64,000 nucleotides of DNA from Parasphingorhabdus sp. SCSIO 66989 (lineage in GTDB: Bacteria > Pseudomonadota > Alphaproteobacteria > Sphingomonadales > Sphingomonadaceae). Of the stretch, positions 24,787 to 34,676 are shown in pieces. The notes beneath the pieces are model-generated. The model searched no databases and had not been told where the DNA came from. It saw only the letters and a list, made by a program, of their open reading frames with translations. Both the position numbers and the translations under genes were made by a program. The stretch's first letter is position 1. Every line of letters starts with the position of its first letter. The DNA lies in the NCBI RefSeq assembly GCF_032852305.1, contig NZ_CP136594.1:496001-560000 (forward strand), given 5' to 3'.

Positions 24787-26193
24787 GTGGCGGCAGATTA
24801 TTGGATCTGGCTAGACATTGGCACCCGCGAACTGGCGTTTTTCGCCGCGTTCTGGTTTTTTCTCGGTGGAGTGGACGAACTACTTGTCGATCTGGTCTGG
24901 TTCCGCTCGCGTGGTCAAAGGGCCATCGCCAATATCACAGAAGTTGAGAGCGTTTCTGGCAGCCCTAAGCAATTTGCCATCTTTATAGCTGCCTGGAAGG
25001 AAGCCGATGTCATTGGCGAGACCTTGCGCAATATGGTGACCAAGTGGCAGGGCGACCATGTGCGGATATTTCTTGGTTGCTACGCCAATGATCCCGACAC
25101 CCTTAAAGCGGCCATGAAGATCAATGCTGATCCGAGGCTGCAAATTGTAATCAATCCTTATCATGGCCCGACATCCAAGGCGCAATGCCTCAATGAGATG
25201 TGGCAGGCCATGGCGCAGTATGAGGAGGATTGCGGTCAGCGATTTGATGCCGTTGTCCTTCATGATGCGGAAGATATGGTCCATGCCGATGCGCTGGCTG
25301 CATTTTCTGTGGAGATGGATGACCATGAGGTGGTGCAACTGCCGGTCATACCGCTGATTCATCCGCAATCGCCGCTTGTGTCCGGTCATTATGCGGACGA
25401 ATTTGCCGAAGCGCATGGCAAAGCGATGGTTGTGCGCGATTATCTTAAGGCAGGGTTGCCTCTGGCCGGCGTGGGTTGCGCGATCAACCGTGATGTGTTG
25501 CAGCAAATTGCCGACTCTCCACAAAGAGAGGGACTGGCAGGACCGTTCTCCGAAGACAGCCTCACAGAGGATTATGAGCTCGGCCTGCTGCTGCACATGA
25601 TGGGTGCAAGAGCCACGCTATGCCGCAGAAAGGCCGCAAATGGCGAGTGGATCGCAACCCGCGCCTATTTTCCACATAAGCGCGTGGACTCGGTGCGGCA
25701 GAAAAGTCGCTGGATAGCAGGTATCGCGCTTAATGGTTGGGATCGCATTGGTTGGCATGGCGGATGGGCAGAGTTCTGGATGCGTCTGCGCGATCGGCGG
25801 ACTGTGCTTAACGCGCTGGTGCTGAGTGCGGCCTATCTCGCAATTCTCGGCTCCGGATTGCTAATGCTCGCATCTTGGCTTGGCGTGTATAATGGTCTGC
25901 CGTTTTCACCGCTATTGCAGACGCTTCTCTGGCTTAACCTGGTGTTCCTACTGTGGCGGATTATGATGCGCATAGCCTTCACGGCGGACCTATATGGCTT
26001 TCCCCAAGGCCTGCTCGCCATGCCACGGATTGTGGTTGCCAATTTCATTACTATCCTGGCTGCAAGGCGGGCATTGGGCATTTATTGCAATATGCTCATG
26101 GGGGCGCCGCTCCATTGGGACAAGACCAGCCATTACGTGGTGAAGCGCGATTCTATATCTGAGCCAAGCTTGCATAGTCGGGTAGCGAGGTGA
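24787..26193 (+). CDS. Membrane glycosyltransferase family 2, NfrB-like
   Basis: A processive-type GT2 of 468 residues, starting at GTG. An N-terminal membrane helix (LAFFAAFWFFLGGVDELLVD) precedes the catalytic domain: IFIAAWKEADVIGETL, the nucleotide-sugar site LHDAEDMVHADAL (DxD-like), the catalytic-base motif EDSLTEDYELG, and the acceptor motif RQKSRWIAGIALNGW (QxxRW). C-terminal membrane helices follow. The same architecture is in NfrB, the inner-membrane part of the N4 phage receptor/exopolysaccharide system. The product is probably a surface glycan. The next gene overlaps by 4 bp. Confidence 0.88.
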   Translation: MAADYWIWLDIGTRELAFFAAFWFFLGGVDELLVDLVWFRSRGQRAIANITEVESVSGSPKQFAIFIAAWKEADVIGETLRNMVTKWQGDHVRIFLGCYANDPDTLKAAMKINADPRLQIVINPYHGPTSKAQCLNEMWQAMAQYEEDCGQRFDAVVLHDAEDMVHADALAAFSVEMDDHEVVQLPVIPLIHPQSPLVSGHYADEFAEAHGKAMVVRDYLKAGLPLAGVGCAINRDVLQQIADSPQREGLAGPFSEDSLTEDYELGLLLHMMGARATLCRRKAANGEWIATRAYFPHKRVDSVRQKSRWIAGIALNGWDRIGWHGGWAEFWMRLRDRRTVLNALVLSAAYLAILGSGLLMLASWLGVYNGLPFSPLLQTLLWLNLVFLLWRIMMRIAFTADLYGFPQGLLAMPRIVVANFITILAARRALGIYCNMLMGAPLHWDKTSHYVVKRDSISEPSLHSRVAR

Positions 26194-27356
26194 CATCAGG
26201 ACATAATCATTTGCGAGGCGAGCCATTGCGCTTTCTGGGCGCCCTGCTGGGTATCTGGATTGTCAGTCGATTAGTGTCTCTCGCTTTGGAAACAGAACCC
26301 GGCTTACCAGTTATGCCGTCGGATCAAGTTTCAAGGGTCGCACATGCGGTTTCGGTGCCGTCATACCGTCAAGAAAGACCCGATGATCCGGACACTAGCA
26401 CAACGGCGATACGTTTCGGTGGAAACGAGCATTACGTGGCTGTGCCCTCCTCTGTGGCGACGCCATATTCCTCAGTAGGGAGATCGGCAGCAACCCTTTC
26501 GCAGACCGTCGCGGCACAGCAGCAAATGGCCTATTGGGAGCATGTGCGCTTTACTCCTCTGGCACCTGCATCTCCTCCTTCGGTCTTTGCCGAGCCAGTT
26601 CTCCATGCAGCGCCTGATAGGTTTCGTCTCAACCAGCTGGCCGAGCGTGTGGCTAAGCTGCGGCCCTTTTCACGGCCGGATCGTTTTGCCATTGATAGCT
26701 GGCTGTTCGCGCGTCCCGGTGGCGGCGTCAGCGCAATTGGCGGACGCTCGCAATATGGCGGCAGTCAGGGTGGAGCGATTTTGCGCTATATGCTCGGCAA
26801 TGGCAGGCCATCAGCGCCCATGCTGTTTGCGCGCGCGACCCGGGCTTTTGCGGGGCCGGCGCAACCAGAGCTGGCTGTGGGTGTCAGCGCGCGGCCTGTG
26901 CCAAGCATTCCGGTTCGTATCGCGGCCGAGCAGCGTCTGGCGCTGGATGAGACCGGATTCAGCCGACCGGCCATATATGCTGTGACTGAACTCGCTCCCA
27001 TGACTTTGCCGGAAGGTGCTTCGCTCAGCACCTATGGGCAGGTTGGCCTGATCGGCATAGAATCGCCCGCCTATTTCTTTGATCTGCAGTTGGTGGCGCA
27101 GAAGCCGATCATCCAAGGGAAGGACCGCACAGTCTCTATTGGCGCAGGTGTGTGGTCCGGCGGACAGGGCCCAGTGGATGAAGATGGCGGTTCAGGCATC
27201 GCACAGGTGGCCCGGCTGGACGTCGGTCCGCGCGCTGCGTTTAACCTGTCGGTTGTCGGCCAGCCTGCACAATTGGCTGTCGATTGGCGTCAGCGGATTG
27301 CCGGCAATGCTGATCCCGGTTCCGGCCCGGCGCTCACTTTGTCCACACGATTTTGA
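26190..27356 (+). CDS. Hypothetical protein coupled to the glycosyltransferase, probable outer membrane part
   Basis: The 388-residue product starts at a GTG overlapping the glycosyltransferase stop (GTGA), so the two are made together. One N-terminal hydrophobic segment (LRFLGALLGIWIVSRLVSLA) is followed by a Pro/Ser-rich linker. The C-terminal half looks like amphipathic beta strands (YFFDLQLVAQKPIIQ, VSIGAGVWSGGQG, AAFNLSVVGQPAQLAVDWRQ) ending in LTLSTRF, an outer-membrane-type C-terminal Phe. It may anchor or export the glycan made by the glycosyltransferase. The family is not firmly recognised. Confidence 0.6.
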   Translation: MTSGHNHLRGEPLRFLGALLGIWIVSRLVSLALETEPGLPVMPSDQVSRVAHAVSVPSYRQERPDDPDTSTTAIRFGGNEHYVAVPSSVATPYSSVGRSAATLSQTVAAQQQMAYWEHVRFTPLAPASPPSVFAEPVLHAAPDRFRLNQLAERVAKLRPFSRPDRFAIDSWLFARPGGGVSAIGGRSQYGGSQGGAILRYMLGNGRPSAPMLFARATRAFAGPAQPELAVGVSARPVPSIPVRIAAEQRLALDETGFSRPAIYAVTELAPMTLPEGASLSTYGQVGLIGIESPAYFFDLQLVAQKPIIQGKDRTVSIGAGVWSGGQGPVDEDGGSGIAQVARLDVGPRAAFNLSVVGQPAQLAVDWRQRIAGNADPGSGPALTLSTRF

Positions 27357-27447
27357 CGGACCTCGCCAGAAAGGCTTGATTTTACCAGCCTGCGGTTGGT
27401 TATAGACCTTCCGGTTACGCTCTAAAGCGACTAGGTTGCAGCCAGTC

Positions 27448-28362
27448 ATGGACGTCTATCTTCCCATTGCCAGTCTATCGGTCAACGCGCTTGTGATCAT
27501 CGGTCTTGGTGGTCTGGTTGGCCTTTTGTCCGGCATGTTTGGTGTTGGCGGGGGGTTTCTGACAACCCCTTTGCTGATCTTCTATGGCATTCCTCCAACA
27601 GTTGCCGCCGCCTCGGCTTCAACTCAGGTGACCGGTGCCAGCGTTTCGGGTGTTATGGCCCATACTAAGCGCAAGGCGGTGGATTATCATATGGGCGGGC
27701 TGCTTGCCGCAGGCGGGCTTGTCGGCACATTGTTTGGAGCATTGCTGTTCCGGTTGTTTGAATCGCTCGGCCAGATCGATGTCATCATCAATGTCATCTA
27801 TGTGCTGATGCTCACCAGCATTGGCGGGCTGATGGCGCGTGAGAGTATCCAGACGTTACGCACCATGCGTTCGGGCCAGCAGGTCGCTGTGCGCAAGCGG
27901 CGGCACCACCCATTGGTGGCTAATTTACCGCTGCGTTGGCGTTTCTATCGCTCCGGTCTCTATATCTCGCCTCTGGCTCCTTTGATCCTTGGCTTTGTCA
28001 CTGGCATTTTGACGATGCTGCTAGGCGTTGGCGGCGGTTTTGTTATGGTCCCTGCCATGCTCTATCTGTTGGGCATGGGCGCACAGGTTGTTGTTGGGAC
28101 CTCGCTCTATCAGATCCTGTTCGTCACCATTGCTGCAACCATGGTCCATAGTGTGACTACCAAAGCGGTCGATATCGTCCTCGCGATATTGCTGTTGCTT
28201 GGCAGCGTGACCGGCGCGCAAATCGGCGCGCGCATCGCCCAACGTCTAAAGCCGGAATATCTGAGGCTGGTTCTGGCGACGCTGGTACTGACCGTTGCGT
28301 TCCGGCTTGCCCTGGGGCTGGGATGGCAACCCGATGAGATTTATTCGGTGGTTGTGGAATGA
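27448..28362 (+). CDS. TauE/SafE (TSUP) family permease
   Basis: A membrane protein of about 304 residues with eight likely helices. The two TSUP repeats carry the family motif: GLVGLLSGMFGVGGGFLTTP near the start and FVTGILTMLLGVGGGFVMVP in the second half. TSUP proteins export sulfite, sulfoacetate or related organosulfur anions. A TTG 12 bp upstream is an alternative start. The downstream gene (TIGR02186) overlaps by 4 bp, a constant pairing in alphaproteobacteria, which suggests a joint role. Confidence 0.92.
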   Translation: MDVYLPIASLSVNALVIIGLGGLVGLLSGMFGVGGGFLTTPLLIFYGIPPTVAAASASTQVTGASVSGVMAHTKRKAVDYHMGGLLAAGGLVGTLFGALLFRLFESLGQIDVIINVIYVLMLTSIGGLMARESIQTLRTMRSGQQVAVRKRRHHPLVANLPLRWRFYRSGLYISPLAPLILGFVTGILTMLLGVGGGFVMVPAMLYLLGMGAQVVVGTSLYQILFVTIAATMVHSVTTKAVDIVLAILLLLGSVTGAQIGARIAQRLKPEYLRLVLATLVLTVAFRLALGLGWQPDEIYSVVVE

Positions 28363-29126
28363 CTCTGGCGCACCGTATCCTGTTGGCTTTGGCCGGTCTG
28401 TTGTTGCTGACCGCAGCCGATGAGCCGGTTCTGGTACCCGATGTATCAGAACGCGAGATCAATATCCGCTATGGTTTCACCGGTGCGGAATTGCTGCTCT
28501 TTGGCGCCATCTCCTATCCCAACGCTGCCCGTCCCCCTGATGCGGAAACGGATATTGTTGTCGTGCTGCGCGGTCCGCCGCAGGCAATCATTGTAAGGGA
28601 GAAGCAGAAAATCGCCGGCATATGGGTCAATGCCGCCAGCACCGAATTTCGCTCGGCACCTTCCTTCTATGCGATTGCCGCGTCGCGACCGCTGGAAGAC
28701 ATTGTCGATGACCGCACCGCGCTGATCTATGAATTTGGTCTTGATAAGTTGCAACTCTCACCGGGGGGCACGATTGATCCGGAGGAGCAGCGTCGATTTA
28801 TCGATGGCTTGGTCGACCTGAACACGCGCAACCAGCTATTTGATGAACGCAATAATGGCGTCACCATTGAAAAAGGGCTGCTTTATCAGGCGCGGCTCGA
28901 AATCCCGTCAACTGTGGTTGAAGGTACATATGAGGCAGAGACATTTCTGGTGCAGGATGGTGTTGTGGTGGCAGCGGAAATCCGCGAAATTGAAATCGGC
29001 AAAGTCGGTTTTGAGCGCGCCGTAGGTGTTGTTGCCGAGGATTATAGCTGGGCCTATGGCCTTGCGGCTGTCATCATTTCCCTGCTCTTTGGCTGGGCAG
29101 CAGGGCTTATCTTCCAGCGCATATGA
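28359..29126 (+). CDS. TIGR02186 family membrane-anchored protein
   Basis: The 255-residue product has a signal peptide (ILLALAGLLLLTAADEPV), a large periplasmic domain (EINIRYGFTGAELLLFGAIS, TDIVVVLRGPPQ, NGVTIEKGLLYQARLEIPS) and one C-terminal membrane helix (LAAVIISLLFGWAAGLIF). This domain is known from alphaproteobacteria, where it accompanies TauE/SafE permeases, exactly as here with a 4-bp ATGA overlap. It may be an accessory part of the exporter. The activity is not known. Confidence 0.85.
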   Translation: MTLAHRILLALAGLLLLTAADEPVLVPDVSEREINIRYGFTGAELLLFGAISYPNAARPPDAETDIVVVLRGPPQAIIVREKQKIAGIWVNAASTEFRSAPSFYAIAASRPLEDIVDDRTALIYEFGLDKLQLSPGGTIDPEEQRRFIDGLVDLNTRNQLFDERNNGVTIEKGLLYQARLEIPSTVVEGTYEAETFLVQDGVVVAAEIREIEIGKVGFERAVGVVAEDYSWAYGLAAVIISLLFGWAAGLIFQRI

Positions 29127-29232
29127 TCCTTCGATACCATGCTCTATTTCGTGCCAAAATGACCGGTAAAATCTTTATTTACCATATGCCGCTAAACCCG
29201 TCTGCCTGATAGTCTATGACACAGGATGATTT

Positions 29233-30918
29233 ATGGCCGATATGGGGCAACATAGTTTTGGGAAATTCCAGCCCGCGTCACCGCGGGACCTTCCCAGAGA
29301 GCTGAGACAATCGCGCGCCATTGAGGAACTGGTCATTGGCGAGGTCATCGAGATTAACGGCTCGGGCAGTCAGGTTCTGATCGATTCTTCGCGGCTGGAA
29401 GCTCTGACTGATGATCCTGACCCGAGTATCTCCATGGCGGGTCAGGTCGGCAGTCAGGTAAAAATCCGTCTTGGCAATCGTTGGTTGCTCGCCAGTGTTC
29501 GCACTCAGCGCATGCACCAGCGTGAGGCTGGACTTATCGTCGCCCAGATCGACTTTCTCGGTGAAGGCGATGAGGAAAAGCTGACCGGTAAAATCTATAA
29601 TTTTCGTCGCGGCGTAACGCGCTATCCGGTTCCAGGCACGAAAATCTATGCCGCCACCAGCCATGACCTGAAACAGGTCTATGCCTCGGATGGCCGCGCC
29701 AATATCGAGATTGGCACCGTCTACCCGACCAACGATACCCGCGGCGCGCTCTATGTCGATGCCATGCTGGGCAAGCATTTCGCGCTTCTGGGGTCAACCG
29801 GTACCGGTAAATCCACCTCGGCGGCGCTGATTTTGCACCGCATCTGCGATCTGGCGCCCGAGGGTCATATTGTGATGATCGACCCGCATGGCGAGTATTC
29901 CGCCGCCTTTTCTACCAATGGCGCGCTTTACGATGTCAGCAATCTGGCGATGCCCTATTGGTTGATGAATTTTGAAGAGCATTGCGAGGTGTTCGTCACC
30001 TCTGAAGGGCAGGACCGGCAGACCGACAGCGATATTCTTGCCCGTGCCCTGCTCGCCGCGCGCGCCAAGAACCGTATTGCCGAGTCGATCAGCAAGCTGA
30101 CGGTGGATTCCCCCGTCCCTTATATGCTGTCCGATCTGCTTGCGAATATTCAGGACGCCATGGGCAAGCTCGACAAGTCGCACAGCACAGCGCCTTATAT
30201 GCGCCTCAAAGGCAAGATTGAGGAGATCAAGGCCGATCCGCGCTATGCCTTCATGTTCTCCGGCATGTTGGTGGGCGACACCATGGCGAGCTTTATCTCC
30301 AAGATTTTCCGCCTGCCGAGCGAGAATAAACCGATTTCGATTATCGATGTGTCGGGTGTTCCGTCCGACATAACCTCGACAGTCGTTGCCGTGCTGTCAC
30401 GGCTGGTGTTCGATTATGCGATCTGGAGCCGCAATGAGCCGCAGCGTCCCGTGCTGCTGGTCTGTGAAGAGGCGCACCGCTATATTCCGGCCAGCGATGT
30501 CGAGAAGAGCGTGGTGCGTGATGTGCTGTCGCGTATCGCCAAGGAAGGCCGTAAATATGGCGTCTCGCTCGGCCTGATTACCCAGCGCCCGTCTGACCTA
30601 GCCGAGGGGGTGCTGTCACAATGCGGCACCATCATTTCGATGCGCCTAAACAATGAGCGCGACCAAGGCTATGTGAAGGCCGCCATGCCCGAGGGTGCGC
30701 GCGGTTTTCTCGATTCCATCCCGGCGCTGCGCAACCGCGAATGTATTATTTGCGGCGAGGGTGTGGCGATTCCGATCCGCGTATCCTTCGACAATCTGGA
30801 AGAAGAACGCCGCCCTGCCTCGGATGACCCCAGCTTCAGCGAATTGTGGAACCAGACCGGCCAGGAAGAAGAGATTCTGGAACGCGTAATCGGCCGCTGG
30901 CGCAATCAGGGGCGTTAG
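29233..30918 (+). CDS. HerA-like ATP-binding protein (DUF87 helicase family)
   Basis: The 561-residue product has a beta-barrel-like HAS N-terminal domain (SRAIEELVIGEVIEINGSGS) and then a FtsK/HerA-type ATPase. Walker A is GSTGTGKST (about residues 187-195) and Walker B is LLVCEEAHRYIP. The arginine-finger region is LSRIAKEGRKYGVSLGLITQ followed by RPSDL. HerA motors form hexamers that move along DNA and usually partner the nuclease NurA in end resection; in bacteria they also appear in defence contexts. No nurA gene is adjacent here. The gene stands alone, 106 bp after the TIGR02186 gene. Confidence 0.88.
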   Translation: MADMGQHSFGKFQPASPRDLPRELRQSRAIEELVIGEVIEINGSGSQVLIDSSRLEALTDDPDPSISMAGQVGSQVKIRLGNRWLLASVRTQRMHQREAGLIVAQIDFLGEGDEEKLTGKIYNFRRGVTRYPVPGTKIYAATSHDLKQVYASDGRANIEIGTVYPTNDTRGALYVDAMLGKHFALLGSTGTGKSTSAALILHRICDLAPEGHIVMIDPHGEYSAAFSTNGALYDVSNLAMPYWLMNFEEHCEVFVTSEGQDRQTDSDILARALLAARAKNRIAESISKLTVDSPVPYMLSDLLANIQDAMGKLDKSHSTAPYMRLKGKIEEIKADPRYAFMFSGMLVGDTMASFISKIFRLPSENKPISIIDVSGVPSDITSTVVAVLSRLVFDYAIWSRNEPQRPVLLVCEEAHRYIPASDVEKSVVRDVLSRIAKEGRKYGVSLGLITQRPSDLAEGVLSQCGTIISMRLNNERDQGYVKAAMPEGARGFLDSIPALRNRECIICGEGVAIPIRVSFDNLEEERRPASDDPSFSELWNQTGQEEEILERVIGRWRNQGR

Positions 30919-30935
30919 AACACCGACCTGTCTCA

Positions 30936-31008
30936 CCGTTCGCGTCGAGCGAAGTCGAGACGCTTCGCGCAACGATAGCTGTCTCTCGACTTCGCTCGAG
31001 ACGAACGG
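30936..31008. repeat. Interspersed palindromic repeat (REP-like)
   Basis: CCGTTCGCGTCGAGCGAAGT (from 30936) and its inverted partner ending ACGAACGG (31008) form a long imperfect hairpin with internal GTCGAGCGAAGTCGAGA arms. It sits between the convergent HerA-like gene and queE. Such GTCGAGCGAAGTCGAGA palindromes are common intergenic repeats in Sphingomonadales. It may act as a transcript end. Confidence 0.75.
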
Positions 31009-31023
31009 ATAGTGGCTCGTTGC

Positions 31024-31761
31024 TCAAGTGCCTCTTGTATCACCAAATAGGTGAATATGCTGCCTGTCGCTAAACGAAAAACCATGCTTGATGGCTAGCG
31101 GCGCGAGCCATTCGCCGCGCACATGCAGAGTGACGCTGTCTGTGCCTTCGGGCATCAGATAGATGCGCTCTTTCGGGATATTGTATTGTTCTTGTAGTGC
31201 CAGCACTTCGTCCAGATCGCCAGGCTCGGCAATCACAAATTTGAAGAACGCGCGCTTGTCGGTTGCATAAAAGCTGAGTTGCTCATCCACCAGCGCCAGC
31301 TCTGCCGGGTTGCCGCTATGCGTCAGCTTGGGGCTGACATTGAACTGGTCAATACGGATATCGAGCCGCGGCGGTACCGGGGTGGTGCCGTTGGTCTCTA
31401 TCTCCACCGTCATCAGATCAAGCGCTTCGAGCAATTCGGCCAGCGCCGGTGCCTGTAGAAGCGGTTCGCCGCCGGTGACCACCAGCCGGTTCATGCCAAG
31501 GGCGGAAATTTGCTCGGCCACAGCGGCGACATCCATTGTCACCTGATTGGCCTTGCGGTCAAAGGTTTTGCCATCCCGATGAGGCCTGTCATCGTCGTCA
31601 AAATGCCAAGTATAGGCGGTGTCGCACCATGTGCAGGCGAGGTTGCAGCGTGAAAGGCGGACAAAGGCGACCGGCTTGCCCATGCTCGGCCCCTCGCCTT
31701 GAATCGAAGCGAAGATCTCCGCTTCGCCGGGCTCAGTGGTGGCAAGGGTAAGCTGCGGCAT
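31024..31761 (-). CDS. queE: 7-carboxy-7-deazaguanine synthase QueE
   Basis: A radical-SAM enzyme of queuosine/preQ1 synthesis that converts 6-carboxytetrahydropterin to 7-carboxy-7-deazaguanine. The 245-residue product has the CxxxCxxC cluster in RLSRCNLACTWCDTAY (Cys39, Cys43, Cys46), the early FASIQGEGP substrate motif and GGEPLLQ for SAM binding. The length is normal. It lies 5 bp downstream of valS on the same strand and is probably read from the same transcript. Confidence 0.93.
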   Translation of the reverse strand: MPQLTLATTEPGEAEIFASIQGEGPSMGKPVAFVRLSRCNLACTWCDTAYTWHFDDDDRPHRDGKTFDRKANQVTMDVAAVAEQISALGMNRLVVTGGEPLLQAPALAELLEALDLMTVEIETNGTTPVPPRLDIRIDQFNVSPKLTHSGNPAELALVDEQLSFYATDKRAFFKFVIAEPGDLDEVLALQEQYNIPKERIYLMPEGTDSVTLHVRGEWLAPLAIKHGFSFSDRQHIHLFGDTRGT

Positions 31762-31766
31762 AACCG

Positions 31767-34637
31767 TTAACCGAGCCGCGCCAATGCTGCTGTCAGCCGC
31801 TCCGCCTCGGCGGATTTTTCGGCATGGTCCGCGCGCGCTTTTTCCACCGCTTCGGGCTTGGCGCGTTCGACGAAATTGGCATTGCCCAGACGGCCTTCGA
31901 GCGATTTTGCTTCTTTGCTGACGGCTTCCAGTGCTTTGGAAAGCCGCGATTTTTCGGCTTCAATATCAATCACACCTTCGAGCGGCACGGTGATGGTTTC
32001 CCCTTCGACCACCAGCTGCATCGAAGCCCCCGTAGGCGCCTCGCCAAATTGTGCAGCGCCGATACGCGCAACACGCTCCAGCGTCGATTGCAGCGCAGTG
32101 ACGCGCGGTTCCAGGCTGGTCGGGAACCAGCAATCCAGCTTGGCACCGGGCGCGATGCCCAGCTCATTCTTGGCACTGCGCATGGCGGTGGTGAAGCCGA
32201 TAATCCAGTCAATCTCGCCCTTGGCGTCCGCGTCAATGGCGGCGCGTGGGCTGGGCCATTTGGCGGTGATCAGATCATAGCCGCGTAGCGCATCGTCCGA
32301 GGCCATGGCATGCCACAGCTCTTCGGTGATAAACGGCATAAACGGATGCAGCATCACGAAAATCTGGTCGAGCACCCATCCCGCGACCGCGCGGGTCTCA
32401 TCGGCATCTGCACCGCCTTCGCCCTGTAGCAGCGGCTTGATCAGCTCAAGATACCAGTCGCAAAAGCGGCTCCAGGTGAATTGGTAAATGGTGTTGGCCG
32501 CGGCATCGAAGCGCAGATCGGCAAGCGCCTTGTCGAGCGTTTGCAGCGTTTCCACCACCTCGCCGATAATCCAGCGATTGACCGGCAAGGTCGCTTGCGG
32601 AGCGGCCAAACTGGTGCTGGCGGCAATGCCATTGCTTTGGCAGAAGCGCGCCGCATTCCACAGCTTGGTGGCGAAGTTGCGATAACCCTCGACCCGCTTC
32701 TCATCCATTTTGATATCGCGGCCCTGGCTTTCCATCGCCGCCATGAAAAAGCGCAGCGCATCGGCGCCATATTGCTCGATCAGGCCGAGCGGATCGACGG
32801 TATTGCCCTTGGACTTGGACATTTTGCTGCCATCGGCGGCGCGCACCAGCCCATGCAGATAGAGCCGCCGCCAGGGAACCTCGCCCATAAATTGAATGCC
32901 CTGCATCGCCATCCGCGCATCCCAGAAGAACAGGATATCAAAACCGGAGATCAACAGGTCATTGGGGTAATGGCGTTTCAGGTCGGTGGTTTCTTCGGGC
33001 CAACCTATTGTGGCGAAGGGCCAGAGGGCGGACGAGAACCAGGTATCGAGAACATCCTCATCGCGATAGAGTGTGAGTGGACCACCGCTTAGAGGGGTAA
33101 TGGAAGATACAACAGCTTCTTTGAGGGTGTCGGCAAAAGCGATCTCATCTGCCGGTATGCCATATAGTTCCGCGGCTGCTTGTCGGACCTCGTCTTCACT
33201 TTCTGCAACAAAAACGTGAGGATTCTCAAAGAATACTCTTTCCTCATCTGGGTGGAGATGCCCCATCTTCCAGCGTGCCTCCCGGTCTTCTGGGTTAGGC
33301 CCATACCAAACCGGGATTCGATGGCCCCACCAGAGCTGGCGCGAGATGCACCAAGGCTGGATATTCTCCATCCAGTTGAAATATGTCTTCTCCCAGCTTT
33401 TGGGCACAATCTCAATGCTGCCATCACGCACCGCCTTGATTGCGGGCTGCGCTAAAGTCTCGGCATCAACATACCACTGATCGGTCAGCCAGGGCTCGAT
33501 CACCACATTCGAGCGATCACCCAGCGGCGTCATGATTTTGCGCGGCTCGGCGTCTTGCTCAATCTCCTCACCTTTTTTGGTCTTGGCGATATGCGGGATC
33601 AGCAGGCCCTGTTCTTTCAGCATCGCCACCACCGCCTTGCGCGCATCAAAGCGGTCCATGCCGATCAGCTCTTCGGGCACCAGCCCATCGGCGGTGTTCA
33701 CCACATTGGCATCGCCATCGAGCATATTGAGCATATCAGCGGGCTTGATCCCGGCACGTTTGCCGACTTCAAAGTCATTAAAGTCATGCCCCGGCGTGAT
33801 CTTCACCGCGCCTGAACCCAGTTCCGGATCGGCATGCTCATCGGCGACAATCGGGATCACGCGCCCGGTGATTGGCAACACCACCCTGGCCCCGTTCTCG
33901 ATCAGCGCGGCATAGCGTTCGTCCGACGGATGCACCGCCGCCGCCATATCGGCGAGCATGGTTTCGGGCCGGGTGGTGGCGACGACAATATGGTCTTTGC
34001 CATCCGCCGTCGTCGCACCATCAGCCAGCGGATAGCGGAAATGCCAGAAATGGCCATTCTGCTCGACATTCTCGACTTCCAGATCGCTGATCGCGGTTTT
34101 CAGCTTCGGGTCCCAATTGACCAGTCTTTTGTCGCGATATATTAGCCCCTGATTATAGAGATCGACAAACACCTTGGTGACGGCGCGGGTAAAGCCCTCA
34201 TCCATGGTGAAGCGCTCATTCGACCAGTCCATCGAGCAGCCGAGACGCCGCAACTGGCGAGTAATGGTGCCACCGCTCTCGGCCTTCCATTCCCACACCT
34301 TGTCGACAAATTCCTCGCGGGTGAAATCGGTGCGCTTCTTCTGCTCTTCAGCAAGCTGGCGCTCGACCACCATCTGTGTCGCGATCCCGGCATGATCGGT
34401 ACCGACGACCCACAGCGCATCCTTGCCCTTCAATCGCTCATGCCGGATGATGATGTCCTGCAAGGTATTGTCGAGCGCATGGCCAATATGCAGCGAACCG
34501 GTGACATTGGGTGGCGGATTGACGATGGTAAACGGTTCGGCATCATCGCGCGCTGGCCGGAACTGGCCCGTTTCTTCCCAATGGGCATACCAACGCTGCT
34601 CAATCGCAGCGGGGTCAAATGTCGTGTCGAGTGTCAT
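31767..34637 (-). CDS. valS: Valine-tRNA ligase
   Basis: Class I synthetase of 956 residues. The HIGH motif is [18 protein letters not shown] and the KMSKS motif is [14 protein letters not shown], both intact. CP1 editing-domain sequence is present ([20 protein letters not shown]), and a C-terminal coiled coil ends the protein ([20 protein letters not shown]). A block at about 33090-33260 ([14 protein letters not shown] through [19 protein letters not shown]) is clearly more AT-rich and uses other codons than the rest, but keeps the frame. queE follows closely; a small enoyl-CoA hydratase gene lies 40 bp upstream. Confidence 0.97.
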   Translation of the reverse strand: MTLDTTFDPAAIEQRWYAHWEETGQFRPARDDAEPFTIVNPPPNVTGSLHIGHALDNTLQDIIIRHERLKGKDALWVVGTDHAGIATQMVVERQLAEEQKKRTDFTREEFVDKVWEWKAESGGTITRQLRRLGCSMDWSNERFTMDEGFTRAVTKVFVDLYNQGLIYRDKRLVNWDPKLKTAISDLEVENVEQNGHFWHFRYPLADGATTADGKDHIVVATTRPETMLADMAAAVHPSDERYAALIENGARVVLPITGRVIPIVADEHADPELGSGAVKITPGHDFNDFEVGKRAGIKPADMLNMLDGDANVVNTADGLVPEELIGMDRFDARKAVVAMLKEQGLLIPHIAKTKKGEEIEQDAEPRKIMTPLGDRSNVVIEPWLTDQWYVDAETLAQPAIKAVRDGSIEIVPKSWEKTYFNWMENIQPWCISRQLWWGHRIPVWYGPNPEDREARWKMGHLHPDEERVFFENPHVFVAESEDEVRQAAAELYGIPADEIAFADTLKEAVVSSITPLSGGPLTLYRDEDVLDTWFSSALWPFATIGWPEETTDLKRHYPNDLLISGFDILFFWDARMAMQGIQFMGEVPWRRLYLHGLVRAADGSKMSKSKGNTVDPLGLIEQYGADALRFFMAAMESQGRDIKMDEKRVEGYRNFATKLWNAARFCQSNGIAASTSLAAPQATLPVNRWIIGEVVETLQTLDKALADLRFDAAANTIYQFTWSRFCDWYLELIKPLLQGEGGADADETRAVAGWVLDQIFVMLHPFMPFITEELWHAMASDDALRGYDLITAKWPSPRAAIDADAKGEIDWIIGFTTAMRSAKNELGIAPGAKLDCWFPTSLEPRVTALQSTLERVARIGAAQFGEAPTGASMQLVVEGETITVPLEGVIDIEAEKSRLSKALEAVSKEAKSLEGRLGNANFVERAKPEAVEKARADHAEKSAEAERLTAALARLG

Positions 34638-34676
34638 GCCATGCCTTTGGCATTGGTTTAGTTGGGAAACAACACC

